Assembly (NCBI GenBank): GCA_013204185.1
Contig: JABMOI010000108.1
Coordinates: forward strand, 1 to 48,337
Reading direction: 5' to 3'
Length of the DNA stretch: 48,337 bases
Origin: a bacterium
GTDB taxonomy: Bacteria > Bacteroidota > Rhodothermia > Rhodothermales > UBA10348
Shown: positions 35,070-44,078 of the stretch, piece after piece
Layout of the letters: every line of letters starts with the position of its first letter
How positions within the stretch are numbered: the stretch's first letter is position 1
Made by a program: the position numbers and the translations under genes
The notes under the pieces: model-generated
The model's database searches: none
Told to the model about the DNA's origin: nothing
Seen by the model: only the letters and a program-made list of their open reading frames with translations

Positions 35070-36200
35070 ACAGATATTCAAAAAACAGGCCCTTACAATC
35101 AGCCTGACCCCCATTCTTTGCTCTCGGATCTTGATGAACTGTACCTGATCGCACAGCTACTCGTCAATCGGAATGAGGATGTAAACGAAGTAGTCGAGCG
35201 CGCAATCGAACGGCGTTTCAGGGGTTCTCCACTCCCTGCAGCTGACTTGTTGCGTTCGGTCCTCACGCCCGAACAGATGCAAAGCAACAGCAACCTGATT
35301 AAGGCCAGACAAATTGAAACGGATCTTGCACACATTGTGCCTCGGCTAATTGCACGAACTTCTCCTAGCCGACGCGTCGATATTATTCAAGCTTTTCTGG
35401 GCCACCATTCGAATGGAGTCGAGCGTTCGTCCTTTATGCATCGCATTCGCCGGTCTCTCGAATCACACGGCGACGCTTCTTCTGCAGAAATGGTTACGGA
35501 AGCTCAGGTGTCTAGAAGCATCCAGAATTACGTAGATTCAACGTTCACACCCGTATCTCCTGGTCTGCGAGGGTCATTGGAGTCCAGATATGCTTCGTCC
35601 TCAGAGCCAGCTTCTGCTTTACATTCGCACGCTGCTCCTCCAAAAAAACGTCCTGTCCTATTTCGTCTGGCGGCTGGCTTTCTGCTTATTCTCGCAGCCT
35701 CAGCCATTGGAACTTGGATTGCCAAGCCCAGCCGGCTTCCCGTTGCTCCTGAGGGTCGAAATGACATTTTGACCCAGATTGACACCTATTCACCCGATGG
35801 ATCTCTTGTGTTTCAGGGTTCTGATAGAAGTCAGATTGAACGACTAATCGAAGAGCGCTCGGGGCAACGTGTAGCTCTACCGTTTCTTTCTGGGGGGTCG
35901 GTCACGGGCCTTTCTCTTGAATCCATCACTCCTGATCTTACCGTTCCTACGGTTCACTATTCCCTAAACGATGAAGACGTCCCCGTATTCATCTTGGATT
36001 ACAGAACCATACAACTCGTTTCCGAGTCTCTCGACTTCGATTCGTCCGTACTTAATCAGATCTCTACTTCGGCGGGTCTCGACATTCACGTTTTAGACTC
36101 CAAGTCTCGAATCGTATTTCGAAATCGAGACGACATATTTATTACGTTTGCGGCAGAAAACCCGCAGGATTTTAGGCGCCTGTTTCGATTCGATCAGTAA
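35067..36200 (+). CDS. Membrane protein with anti-sigma-factor-like outer domain
   Basis: A 377-residue protein with one membrane helix at about 197-217 (FRLAAGFLLILAASAIGTWIA). The N-terminal 60 residues contain a helical stretch (LDELYLIAQLLVNRNEDVNEVVERAIERRF) that reminds me of sigma-factor region 2, and a long linker follows. The outer 160 residues have the pattern of transmembrane anti-sigma factors: Q-I-E-R-L-I-E-E-R-S-G-Q-R-V-A-L-P, then G-x-S-L-x-x-x-T, then hydrophobic strands. Homology is by eye and weak. It follows the SAM hydrolase by 5 bp and is convergent with the histidine kinase. Confidence 0.6.
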   Translation: MTDIQKTGPYNQPDPHSLLSDLDELYLIAQLLVNRNEDVNEVVERAIERRFRGSPLPAADLLRSVLTPEQMQSNSNLIKARQIETDLAHIVPRLIARTSPSRRVDIIQAFLGHHSNGVERSSFMHRIRRSLESHGDASSAEMVTEAQVSRSIQNYVDSTFTPVSPGLRGSLESRYASSSEPASALHSHAAPPKKRPVLFRLAAGFLLILAASAIGTWIAKPSRLPVAPEGRNDILTQIDTYSPDGSLVFQGSDRSQIERLIEERSGQRVALPFLSGGSVTGLSLESITPDLTVPTVHYSLNDEDVPVFILDYRTIQLVSESLDFDSSVLNQISTSAGLDIHVLDSKSRIVFRNRDDIFITFAAENPQDFRRLFRFDQ

Positions 36201-36208
36201 ACGGGCGC

Positions 36209-37672
36209 TCAGCCCGCCGGGATTTCTATCCGACCTGCTGGAATTTCTATCCTACCTGCCGGGATTTCGATCCTACCTGCCGGGATTTCGATCCTAAATG
36301 TGGTGCCCTGCCCCAGTTTCGACTGAGCCAGCACGAGCGTACCACCGTGATAGTCCTCCACAATGCGCTTGGCTAAACTTAGCCCAAGTCCCCACCCTCT
36401 TTTTTTAGTGCTATAACCTGGTCGGAACACATTTTTCCAATTGCGTCGGTCAACACCCTTTCCTGTGTCCCGTACATCAATTCGAATCTTCGTGTCTACG
36501 GCCGACGCTAAGACATCGATTCGGCCTCGTTCGGATTCAATTGCGTCCAACGCGTTCTTTAGCAGGTTTTCAATTACCCATTCAAAGAGCTCCGAGTTGA
36601 GCGGAGCCTGTAAACCCGGGTCGGTGACCACATTTAACCTTATAAATGTCCCTCCTTGCGGAAGCCTTCGTCGCATATAATCGGTCGTGCTTTCTATGAC
36701 GGGGCCAATAGGCTGGACTTCAAGTTTGGGCAAGGAGCCAATATCAGAAAAGCGGCTAGCCACTCGAGTCAATCGCTCGATGTCCTTCTCGATCTCAACA
36801 TACGTTTCCTCATGAACCGAGTCTTGGCGTTCTCCATCCCTCATCCTCATGTACTCCAACCAGCCCATTAGACTTGAGATAGGCGTACCAAGCTGATGGG
36901 CTGCTTCTTTGGCCATCCCTACCCAAAGACTAGATTGCTCGCTTCTTCGGATGTAAGAGAAGCCAATATATCCGACCAGTACGAACAGCGACATGAACAA
37001 AAGTTGAACAAGCGGGAAGCTTCGCAGCCCTTGTACCAATTTTGATTCTCCGTAATACAAATACTGTACAAAACGGATTGCAGGGTACTCTGCCGTTCCT
37101 GGAAACGTGACAACGATTGGAATTGGATCGTGCAACAAGGCCATCTCTGGCACCTGCTCAAGTAAATGCTGCGTCTGAATTGCTGCTTCGGCTTCGGTCA
37201 GGTCTGCGAACGTGGTCGCCGCTGAACCAGTATTCCACCACTGCACGGGCTGCCCTGACGCAGAATCAACCACGATGGCAGGAATCTCCCCGACTAAATC
37301 TGGAAACAATATTGCTTCCTGTATAAAGTCGATGACTCTGGGGGCCGGGACATTCCTTGCCCAGCGCAAAGCCTGAGCATATCGTTCGAAATCGTCTGGG
37401 GAGACAGCTGCTTTAACTCCTGGGAGCTGACTTACCCCTTGCAAAACAGAGGCAATCTCGTCCAAGTCTGCCGGGTAGGGTGTACTAGCTCCTGTCTGAG
37501 GTGCCTTAGGGATTTCCTCTAATGCCTTGGCCCATAACCGCACCACAGACGTTTCTCGCTCTTTGAGCCGATCTACAAGCTTTGTGGTGTACCACAGGGA
37601 GGCAACCGCAATCAGAATGGCGAAACTGATCAAGCCCAGTTTCAGATTGACTGATATGCGATATGCTTTCAT
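36209..37672 (-). CDS. Orphan sensor histidine kinase with expanded C-terminus
   Basis: A 487-residue kinase: membrane helix near 14-33, a large extracytoplasmic region, a second helix at about 225-240, and the kinase core. The phosphoacceptor is His259 in AAHQLGTPISSLMGW; the N-box is ENLLKNALDAI, G1 is DTGKGV and G2 is KRGWGLGLSLAK. The normal end F-R-I-E-I-P-A-G is followed by three further copies of R-I-E-I-P-A-G, so the gene ends in four exact 21-bp units (36212-36295). No response regulator is next to it. It begins 18 bp downstream of purA and is probably cotranscribed. Confidence 0.9.
   Translation of the reverse strand: MKAYRISVNLKLGLISFAILIAVASLWYTTKLVDRLKERETSVVRLWAKALEEIPKAPQTGASTPYPADLDEIASVLQGVSQLPGVKAAVSPDDFERYAQALRWARNVPAPRVIDFIQEAILFPDLVGEIPAIVVDSASGQPVQWWNTGSAATTFADLTEAEAAIQTQHLLEQVPEMALLHDPIPIVVTFPGTAEYPAIRFVQYLYYGESKLVQGLRSFPLVQLLFMSLFVLVGYIGFSYIRRSEQSSLWVGMAKEAAHQLGTPISSLMGWLEYMRMRDGERQDSVHEETYVEIEKDIERLTRVASRFSDIGSLPKLEVQPIGPVIESTTDYMRRRLPQGGTFIRLNVVTDPGLQAPLNSELFEWVIENLLKNALDAIESERGRIDVLASAVDTKIRIDVRDTGKGVDRRNWKNVFRPGYSTKKRGWGLGLSLAKRIVEDYHGGTLVLAQSKLGQGTTFRIEIPAGRIEIPAGRIEIPAGRIEIPAG
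36212..36295 (-). repeat. Four 21-bp tandem repeats in the histidine kinase gene
   Basis: Units at 36275-36295, 36254-36274, 36233-36253 and 36212-36232 each encode R-I-E-I-P-A-G. The first two are identical; the third has two changes per codon position (ATA, ATT, CCA, GGT), the last has ATA, GCG, GGC. All changes are synonymous or keep the residue, and reading frame is preserved because 21 is a multiple of three. Confidence 0.95.
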
Positions 37673-37690
37673 ATAAACCTATTGAGGCAA

Positions 37691-38965
37691 TTACAAAACG
37701 ATCGTTTGCTCTCTTTTTGGTCCCGTTGCAATGATATGAGCAGGAACTTCAAGATAGTTTGTAACGAAGTTTAGATAATTTCGTGCCTCAATTGGTAATG
37801 CATCCCAGTCAGTAATACCCGTGATGTCCGTTTTCCACCCAGGCATCGTGATATATTGCGGTTCTACTAACGCCAAGCTAGGAAGATCGCTCGGGAAACG
37901 GCGAATCGTTTTTCCATTGAGCTTATAGTCCGTGCAGATCTTGATCTCTTCCAAATTAGACAGTACGTCTAGTTTTGTAATCGCAAGTTCTGTAAATCCA
38001 TTGATCATGGAAGTATAGTTTAATGCGACGAGGTCGAGCCAACCACAGCGTCGTGGCCGGCCAGTCGTGGCACCAAACTCATGACCTGTTTTTCTCAATT
38101 CCTCCCCTTGTGCATTGTCTAATTCCGTTGGGAAGGGGCCGTTTCCAACGCGGGTGCTGTATGCCTTTACAATGCCGATCACTCGATCAATTGCGGTTGG
38201 TGGCACGCCTAGACCCGTGCAACATCCTCCAACGGTAGGATGGCTACTCGTGACAAACGGATACGTACCGAAGTCTACATCAAGCAAAGATCCTTGTGCG
38301 CCTTCCGCTAAGATGCGCTTTCCTTCTTTCAATGATCTGCACAAAAACTCCGTTGTATCCGTGATATAAGGGTCAATGAGCTTATCAAACTCAACATACT
38401 CTTCGATGAGCGCCTCTACGTCGATCTTCTCGGCGCCATAGATTTTCTCTAAGATGGCGTTTTTCTCTTCCATGGAAGCCAGAATTTTCTTCCTGAGCAC
38501 ATCTCTATCCAACAAGTCTACGACTCGAATACCCGTTCTAGCAAATTTGTCGACGTAGGCCGGACCTATGCCTCGTCCAGTCGTGCCAATTGCGCCGCCG
38601 TCTCTGAATTTTTCCCGTGCCTCTTCGATCCGTTTGTGGTACGGCATAATGAGGTGGGCGTTGTGAGAAATAAAAAGTCGGCCTTCCACATCGTAACCGA
38701 GGTCCCGGACCATTCCAATCTCTTGCATCATGGCAACAGGGTCAATTACAACTCCGTTTCCAATTACACAATCCACGCCTTCCTGAAAAATCCCACTAGG
38801 AATCAGGTGAAGAACAAACGTCTTATCCTCCCAGCAAATGGTGTGACCCGCGTTTGCTCCACCTTGATAGCGAGCTACGATGTCCACATCTTGACTGATG
38901 AGGTCCACAATTTTTCCTTTCCCTTCGTCTCCCCACTGACTCCCAATGACAACTGAAACCGGCAT
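37691..38965 (-). CDS. purA: Adenylosuccinate synthetase
   Basis: GTP-dependent enzyme that joins IMP and aspartate on the path to AMP. The 424-residue protein has the GTP loop GSQWGDEGKGK at residues 8-18, catalytic GGANAGHT, and the IMP-binding TTGRGIGPAY. Length is normal. It is expressed on the minus strand after a terminator (39022-39047) that ends the sec operon; the histidine kinase follows 18 bp downstream. A start at ATG 38965 gives MPVSVVIGSQWG, typical for the family. Confidence 0.97.
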   Translation of the reverse strand: MPVSVVIGSQWGDEGKGKIVDLISQDVDIVARYQGGANAGHTICWEDKTFVLHLIPSGIFQEGVDCVIGNGVVIDPVAMMQEIGMVRDLGYDVEGRLFISHNAHLIMPYHKRIEEAREKFRDGGAIGTTGRGIGPAYVDKFARTGIRVVDLLDRDVLRKKILASMEEKNAILEKIYGAEKIDVEALIEEYVEFDKLIDPYITDTTEFLCRSLKEGKRILAEGAQGSLLDVDFGTYPFVTSSHPTVGGCCTGLGVPPTAIDRVIGIVKAYSTRVGNGPFPTELDNAQGEELRKTGHEFGATTGRPRRCGWLDLVALNYTSMINGFTELAITKLDVLSNLEEIKICTDYKLNGKTIRRFPSDLPSLALVEPQYITMPGWKTDITGITDWDALPIEARNYLNFVTNYLEVPAHIIATGPKREQTIVL

Positions 38966-39021
38966 GCTGAATAGCCTCTTTGATGCGCCTTAATGTGTCC
39001 AAAAAATATAAAACAAGATAA

Positions 39022-39047
39022 AGGCGGCGGGTTTTCACCCGCCGCCT
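39022..39047 (-). terminator. Intrinsic terminator after the STAS gene
   Basis: Bases 39022-39032 pair exactly with 39037-39047 (11 bp, loop 39033-39036). On the minus strand it is followed by a T-rich run (complement of 39001-39021), a good intrinsic terminator for the secD-secF-STAS transcript. It also insulates purA. Confidence 0.85.
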
Positions 39048-39141
39048 CACCTTTCAAACTTTCCAACTTATACTCGTTCTAACGGCCGTGTCCGAAAAGG
39101 ATATACCAATCCAGAGGGCCCGAGAGAACGGTAAAACCGGC

Positions 39142-39483
39142 TTAGTCTTCGTAGCTCTTCGCTGCATCCTCGATGGACTCGAAGTGTTTGAAAACCGTAA
39201 TAAGTTTGGTAATGACCAGCAAAGACTGAATACGGTCAGCGACATTCGCCAGACGCAAATCGCCACCTGCATTGCGCAGTGTGGTCATCGCGCTGATGAG
39301 CATCCCGAGACCGCTCGAGTTCATAAACTTCACTTTAGAAAGATCGCAAACCACATTGGTTTTCCCGCTTTCCTTCAGGTCGTGTAGAGTATCGTGTAGT
39401 TTGGCTCCATCGGGGCCGCCCATGACGTTCCCTTTGAGTGTAATTACGACGCTATTGTAACGTTCGTCTACGTTGTAATTCAT
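39142..39483 (-). CDS. STAS-domain protein (anti-sigma factor antagonist-like)
   Basis: Single-domain 113-residue STAS protein. The phosphorylatable serine of SpoIIAA-like proteins is Ser57 in FMNSSGLGML. Such proteins bind an anti-sigma kinase when unphosphorylated. Here no kinase is in the window. It lies 56 bp downstream of secF and ends at a clear terminator, so it appears to be the last gene of the sec operon. Function in that context is unclear; partner switching is inferred. Confidence 0.85.
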   Translation of the reverse strand: MNYNVDERYNSVVITLKGNVMGGPDGAKLHDTLHDLKESGKTNVVCDLSKVKFMNSSGLGMLISAMTTLRNAGGDLRLANVADRIQSLLVITKLITVFKHFESIEDAAKSYED

Positions 39484-39539
39484 TTTTCCTCGCTTATCGT
39501 AGAAACTGTGGAAGACTTAGTCGACTTTCAAAAACGAAG

Positions 39540-40457
39540 TTATCGCTTTTTTGCTGTCCGTTCTCTGAGCTCCAGCACAATTGGCGAAGCAACAAAGATC
39601 GAAGAATATGTACCGATACCTATACCGACTAGTAGGGCAAACGCAAAACCGCGTAGGACCTCTCCACCGAATATAAATAGGACGGTCACCACGAGCAAGG
39701 TTGTGCCCGAAGTGATAATGGTTCGACTTAGTGTGCTATTAATAGACCGATTAAGGATGGAATCGTAGCTCTCTGACTTAAAAAGCCCCGTAAACTCCCT
39801 AATTCGGTCAAAAACAACCACCGTGTCGTTCAAAGAGTAACCAACAATCGTCAAGAAGGCCGCTACAATTGTTTGATCAATCTGAAGTGAAAACCCGATT
39901 CTTCCTTGAAGCAAGGAAAAAACACCGAGCGTAATGATAACGTCGTGGAACAGGGCTCCAACGGCGCCCACACCAAATCGCCACTCAAAGCGGATCAGGA
40001 TATAGACGAAAATAACAAGGAGGGAACCGATGATGGAATAGATGGCACCGCGTTCCAAATCCTTGGCAAAGCGGGCGCTAACCACATAGGTTTTTTCAAT
40101 CACAGGTTCAGATCCGGGAAATGCATCGGCAAGTCCTCGAATCAATTGACTTTTTACAACATCAATGTCTTCCTCTCCTACCGTCCGAATCAACAACTGA
40201 TCGACTCCGTCGACCACGTAGGTTTTAACTTCTGGCGGAGAGGATAACACAGCGGAAAGTGCCGAACGGACCTCAGTCACATCTAGCACGTCTTTCGTTT
40301 CAATAACGAACTCTCGGCCCCCTTTAAAGTCGATTCCCAGCTCAATGCCGTTAATCGCAAAGGAAATCAGGCTCAACAGAATCAGAGTGCCGGAAACAAT
40401 ATATCCGGTTTTCCGCTTGTCGATGAACCCATAATTTTTGTTTTCAAAAATACGCAT
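39540..40457 (-). CDS. secF: Protein translocase subunit SecF
   Basis: Inner membrane RND-type subunit that with SecD pulls preproteins through using the proton gradient. From ATG 40457 it is 305 residues (MRIFENKNYGFIDKRK); a TTG at 40493 is a less likely start. Visible: first membrane helix at about 19-36, GIDFKGGREFVIE, a periplasmic part, and C-terminal helices with GYSLNDTVVVFDRIRE. SecD lies 58 bp upstream. Confidence 0.96.
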   Translation of the reverse strand: MRIFENKNYGFIDKRKTGYIVSGTLILLSLISFAINGIELGIDFKGGREFVIETKDVLDVTEVRSALSAVLSSPPEVKTYVVDGVDQLLIRTVGEEDIDVVKSQLIRGLADAFPGSEPVIEKTYVVSARFAKDLERGAIYSIIGSLLVIFVYILIRFEWRFGVGAVGALFHDVIITLGVFSLLQGRIGFSLQIDQTIVAAFLTIVGYSLNDTVVVFDRIREFTGLFKSESYDSILNRSINSTLSRTIITSGTTLLVVTVLFIFGGEVLRGFAFALLVGIGIGTYSSIFVASPIVLELRERTAKKR

Positions 40458-40515
40458 TTTTCTCAGTGTATTTGCCTCTTGGAGGCCTTTCAAACTTTTA
40501 GTTCACGAAAAAGAA

Positions 40516-42387
40516 TCAACCGAAGCTGACTGTTTTTTTCTTTTCCACCACCACGTAGTCCATGATGATGCGTGTGAATACAATGGCTGTGAACATCGAC
40601 GATAGGATACCGGCCATCAACGTAACGGCGAAGCCCTGAATAGGCCCGATTCCAAACGAATAAAGAATCACACCAACGAAAAACGTTGTAATGTTCGCGT
40701 CAAAGATGGCAGAAAGAGCTTTACTATAACCACCTTCAATAGAGGCCTTCAGCGTTTTACCGGTAGACTGTTCTTCACGAACACGTTCGAATATCAGTAC
40801 GTTGGCGTCGACCGCCATACCAATGGTTAGAACGATACCAGCGATACCTGGAAGCGTAAGTGTCGCGTGGAATCCAGCCAAAATCCCAAGAATGAAAATC
40901 AGGTTTAGAATCAAAGCCAAATCGGCAACTACACCGCTGCTACGGTAATAAATGATCATAAACACCGCCACGAGCATAAGCCCGAACAACACGGAGTTGA
41001 GACCAGCGCGAATAGAGGCTTGACCAAGGCTCGGACCAACTGTGCTTTCTTGAACGATTTCAACCGGCGCAGGAAGTGCTCCAGATTTCAATACGGTCAC
41101 AATGTCCTGAGCTTCAGCTTGATTTGCCAAGTTTGTGATATTCGAGCGTCCACCTGTAATGCGCTGTAGCACATTAGGATAGGAATACACAACTCCGTCA
41201 AGTACGATGGCCACGTTACTTCCAACGTTTGCTCCCGTTAGACGCGCCCATGTCCGAGAACCTTCTGAGTTCATGGTCATGGTCACTTCAGGAACGTTGG
41301 TAAGCTGCTCGAAATCGACGCGTGCATCTGTGATCACGTCGCCGGTGAGCTCAATTTCGTCGCGAACTCCAAGCAGGTCATAAACTTCATGACCGTCTGT
41401 AGTAGTGGCTACTGCCGAGGACGTGTACATAAACGTAACGCCACGAGGCATTAGCGCTTTGACGCCCGCCTCACTAAGCATTCTGTTTACTTTGGCCGTG
41501 TCCTGCTCAGCTACTCGCCCAAACGTCACGCCTTGCCCTAGCGGCTGCATAACGTCTAACAGTGCGTTGCCTGAGCTCTGCTCTGTAGATGTCAATAAAT
41601 CATTGATATCTAGCGTTGTGTCTGCCGCAGCAGCCATGGTTGAATCCGCCCCAGTTGCCGTTGAATCGACACCCGTTTCGAAGTATTCAATCACGCGCTG
41701 CAATGTCCGGACGTTGTCTGCCGGATCTACCATTAGACGAAATTCCAACCGTGCGGTACCTTTCAAAAGGCCGCGAATACGGTCTGGGTCGTCAATACCG
41801 GGAAGTTCAACGATAACGCGGCGCGTTCCCTGCTTCTGGATACTCGGCTCGGTAACACCATAACGGTCTACGCGGTCTCGAATAATAGAAATGGCGCGCG
41901 TAACGGCTTCGTCGGCTTCGGTTCGCAAATAGGCTGCCACGTCTTCATTTGATGAACGACGTGTAATGCCAGCCGCTTCATTTCTGAAGTAACGAGACAG
42001 ACGAGCGCTTGCATCTTTGCGTTCAAATTCCTGAACAAACAGGTCAATGATTGAAACATCGCTCGTTTCAGCCTGAGAACTAGCCGCATTCAGAATTTCG
42101 GTGAAAGCTGCATCCGTATCAGATGCGAGTTCAGCGATTAGAGCTTCCACTCGAACTTCCAACGTCACGTGCATACCGCCAAGAAGGTCAAGACCCAATT
42201 TGAGTGCTTTCTCCTCCACGTTTCGCATTTTCGTGAAGTTCTCCTGCTCGTAGGTCGCAGCATCTTCTGCGCTGAGGCTACTAATTTCTTTTTTGATAAA
42301 ATAGTTCTGTGCCGATGGGTACAGATAGTATCCGGACAAGGCCAAGAAAAAGACCGTCAGGAATATCTTAAATCCGCTTCCTTGCAT
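40516..42387 (-). CDS. secD: Protein translocase subunit SecD
   Basis: Partner of SecF. The 623-residue protein has an N-terminal helix (about 8-26), LGLDLLGGMHVTLEV, two periplasmic parts, and a C-terminal six-helix domain with GMAVDANVLIFERVREE. Length is usual for secD encoded separately from secF. ATG 42387 follows AAAAACC with no Shine-Dalgarno. Upstream are two hairpins (42422-42439 and 42452-42467). The periplasmic part includes an Ala/Thr/Asp-rich stretch around residues 240-270 that looks like an insertion. Confidence 0.96.
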   Translation of the reverse strand: MQGSGFKIFLTVFFLALSGYYLYPSAQNYFIKKEISSLSAEDAATYEQENFTKMRNVEEKALKLGLDLLGGMHVTLEVRVEALIAELASDTDAAFTEILNAASSQAETSDVSIIDLFVQEFERKDASARLSRYFRNEAAGITRRSSNEDVAAYLRTEADEAVTRAISIIRDRVDRYGVTEPSIQKQGTRRVIVELPGIDDPDRIRGLLKGTARLEFRLMVDPADNVRTLQRVIEYFETGVDSTATGADSTMAAAADTTLDINDLLTSTEQSSGNALLDVMQPLGQGVTFGRVAEQDTAKVNRMLSEAGVKALMPRGVTFMYTSSAVATTTDGHEVYDLLGVRDEIELTGDVITDARVDFEQLTNVPEVTMTMNSEGSRTWARLTGANVGSNVAIVLDGVVYSYPNVLQRITGGRSNITNLANQAEAQDIVTVLKSGALPAPVEIVQESTVGPSLGQASIRAGLNSVLFGLMLVAVFMIIYYRSSGVVADLALILNLIFILGILAGFHATLTLPGIAGIVLTIGMAVDANVLIFERVREEQSTGKTLKASIEGGYSKALSAIFDANITTFFVGVILYSFGIGPIQGFAVTLMAGILSSMFTAIVFTRIIMDYVVVEKKKTVSFG

Positions 42388-42421
42388 GGTTTTTGGATTG
42401 TATTAGATGAGAAAATTAAGT

Positions 42422-42439
42422 GGTTTCCAATTGGAAACC
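42422..42439. other. 18-bp perfect palindrome in the secD leader
   Basis: GGTTTCCAATTGGAAACC is its own reverse complement. It lies 34 bases before the secD ATG and about 66 bases after the stop of the upstream gene. It could be an operator for a dimeric regulator, a leader hairpin or a weak terminator. Another hairpin, TCGGTA/TACCGA at 42452-42467, is 13 bases away. Confidence 0.5.
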
Positions 42440-42505
42440 GGATGCCGTTCTTCGGTACGGATACCGACCAGTACGGAAAAGAGGTTACAGGGGACAGAGA
42501 ATTGG

Positions 42506-42904
42506 CTAGGGACCAAGCGGCTGTAAGCCTGAGGTGCCCGAAGAAAAGATTAGATACTCGGTTCGCTCGTCAAAATCAGCGATTGGCTTTAAGATGGGCC
42601 TTGCTTGGGCGCTCATAAAGTCAACTGAACCGGCAAGAACAAATAACAATCGATCCCCTTCGAACACGCGATTGGGTGATGTTAAACTAAAGTGGGCAAC
42701 GGAAACCGATCTAGAGAGGGCATCCTCGAGGGCGTCACTCAAGAAGTCTTTGACTTTCGAAGACAGCCCCTCTGTTTTCACCACCGTCAACATTTCATCT
42801 TTAGACATGGCAACCGCAGCTGGCGCCAATAATCCTGTCACCAAACTGACCAGCAGCAAAAGTGCGATCAGACGAGCGTATTGGGATGATGAAAAGTGAA
42901 CCAC
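42506..42904 (-). CDS. Small exported protein of unknown function
   Basis: About 132 residues from a GTG at 42904; a longer TTG frame reaches 42970. The N-terminus has a long hydrophobic run (LIALLLLVSLVTGLLAPAAVA), which reads as a signal peptide ending AVA. The mature part is about 100 residues with KDEMLTVVKTEGLSSKVKDF and a GDRLLFVLAGSVDF strand. I do not recognise it. It is divergent from ctaA and precedes secD on the minus strand, 118 bp apart. Confidence 0.5.
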   Translation of the reverse strand: MVHFSSSQYARLIALLLLVSLVTGLLAPAAVAMSKDEMLTVVKTEGLSSKVKDFLSDALEDALSRSVSVAHFSLTSPNRVFEGDRLLFVLAGSVDFMSAQARPILKPIADFDERTEYLIFSSGTSGLQPLGP

Positions 42905-43133
42905 AGGTTTAAAAACTGCTTGTAAACAAGTTGAAGGCTGAGAAAATGATGGGCCCTGAATGCGCCCCAAGTCCAGCTACATAATTTACAATGCAATTGA
43001 GCATGAACCAAGTCCTTTTTCTGATCCCAATCCGATATTTACGCGTTTTTTCGCGTGTATTTTACACGAACCGATATTTCCGATTGCCGCTGGTTCCTAC
43101 TTTTTGACATCTACTATTTTGAGCAAGGACGGC

Positions 43134-44078
43134 ATGGTAACAGCCTACCAAGTGAACGAAAACCGCACGGCCCGCAAACGATTTACGATTGGCACCTTCA
43201 CGGTCGCCATAGGCCTGTTGGCATGGGGAGCTTTTGTGACGTCTATAAACGCTGGTATGGCAGTCCCTGACTGGCCCACTTCGTTCAATTCCTACGATCC
43301 GTTCAACCCTTGGCCAGAATGGTGGAATATCACTCCCGTATTTGCGGAGCACGGCCATCGGTTATTAGGTGCGCTTGTTGGCCTTTTAACACTTTCGCTT
43401 GCCGTTTGGACCTGGGTTACCGAATCGCGTGTCTGGATGAAAAGACTTGGATTGGGTGCTCTCGTCCTTGTCGTGTTGCAGGGAGTCCTTGGAGGGCTCA
43501 GGGTCTTATTCGTTTCAATTGATTTAGCGGTAGTGCACGCTATGGTAGCTCAGCTGTTTTTTGCGCTGCTGGCTTCCATGATTCTATTTACATCGCGGGC
43601 ATGGCTGAATGAGCCTTCCAGTTCAAGGGATTTCATGCCCTTTGCAGCTCTAATGCGCATTTCCCTTTTCGCCCCCGTTATCGTCTATATACAGATCTTC
43701 CTTGGTGCCCTTTTGAGACATCCAGGAACAGGAATCGAGCCGTTTTTTGTTGGCCTACATTTGGGTTGGGCCTTTGTAGCGACTTCTATCGTGGTCGTAT
43801 TTTGGTCCAAACTACGAACTGTTCCAGATTATGCGCATGTAGTAAAAAAACTTTCGAACGTAATGCTCGGCGTATTGAGCGTTCAAATTGCACTGGGCTT
43901 GTTTGCCTATTTGGTTTTGCTTGACGAGTCAGGCCTAGTCAAAGCGAGTAACGTTCAGGTTATAGCCAATACCTCTCACATGGTAATTGGAGCGCTTCTG
44001 TTTGCTAGCACTGTTGCTATAAGTGTCCTGTGCCGGCGTTACCAATATCTTGAGTTAGCATTAGAACCCGACCTGTAG
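43134..44078 (+). CDS. ctaA: Heme A synthase (COX15/CtaA)
   Basis: Oxidises heme O to heme A for aa3-type cytochrome oxidase. From ATG 43134 it has 314 residues and about eight membrane helices. Heme-binding histidines fit the family: His73 (AEHGHRLLG), His135 (VVHAMVAQ), His209 (LHLGWAF) and His282 (SHMVIG). An AAGGA lies about 4-8 bases before the ATG. A frame from 42960 would add 58 residues without any family support. ctaB follows 77 bp later. Confidence 0.94.
   Translation: MVTAYQVNENRTARKRFTIGTFTVAIGLLAWGAFVTSINAGMAVPDWPTSFNSYDPFNPWPEWWNITPVFAEHGHRLLGALVGLLTLSLAVWTWVTESRVWMKRLGLGALVLVVLQGVLGGLRVLFVSIDLAVVHAMVAQLFFALLASMILFTSRAWLNEPSSSRDFMPFAALMRISLFAPVIVYIQIFLGALLRHPGTGIEPFFVGLHLGWAFVATSIVVVFWSKLRTVPDYAHVVKKLSNVMLGVLSVQIALGLFAYLVLLDESGLVKASNVQVIANTSHMVIGALLFASTVAISVLCRRYQYLELALEPDL

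Noticed and set aside
36212-36295. CRISPR or intergenic repeat
   Set aside because: The 21-bp units have no spacers and lie within a reading frame coding for a constant heptapeptide.
41405-41863. 152-codon open frame opposite secD
   Set aside because: Antisense to a conserved gene, composition of a shadow, no motif.
42960-43133. Extended ctaA reading frame
   Set aside because: Adds 58 residues with no membrane pattern; ATG at 43134 with AAGGA upstream fits better.
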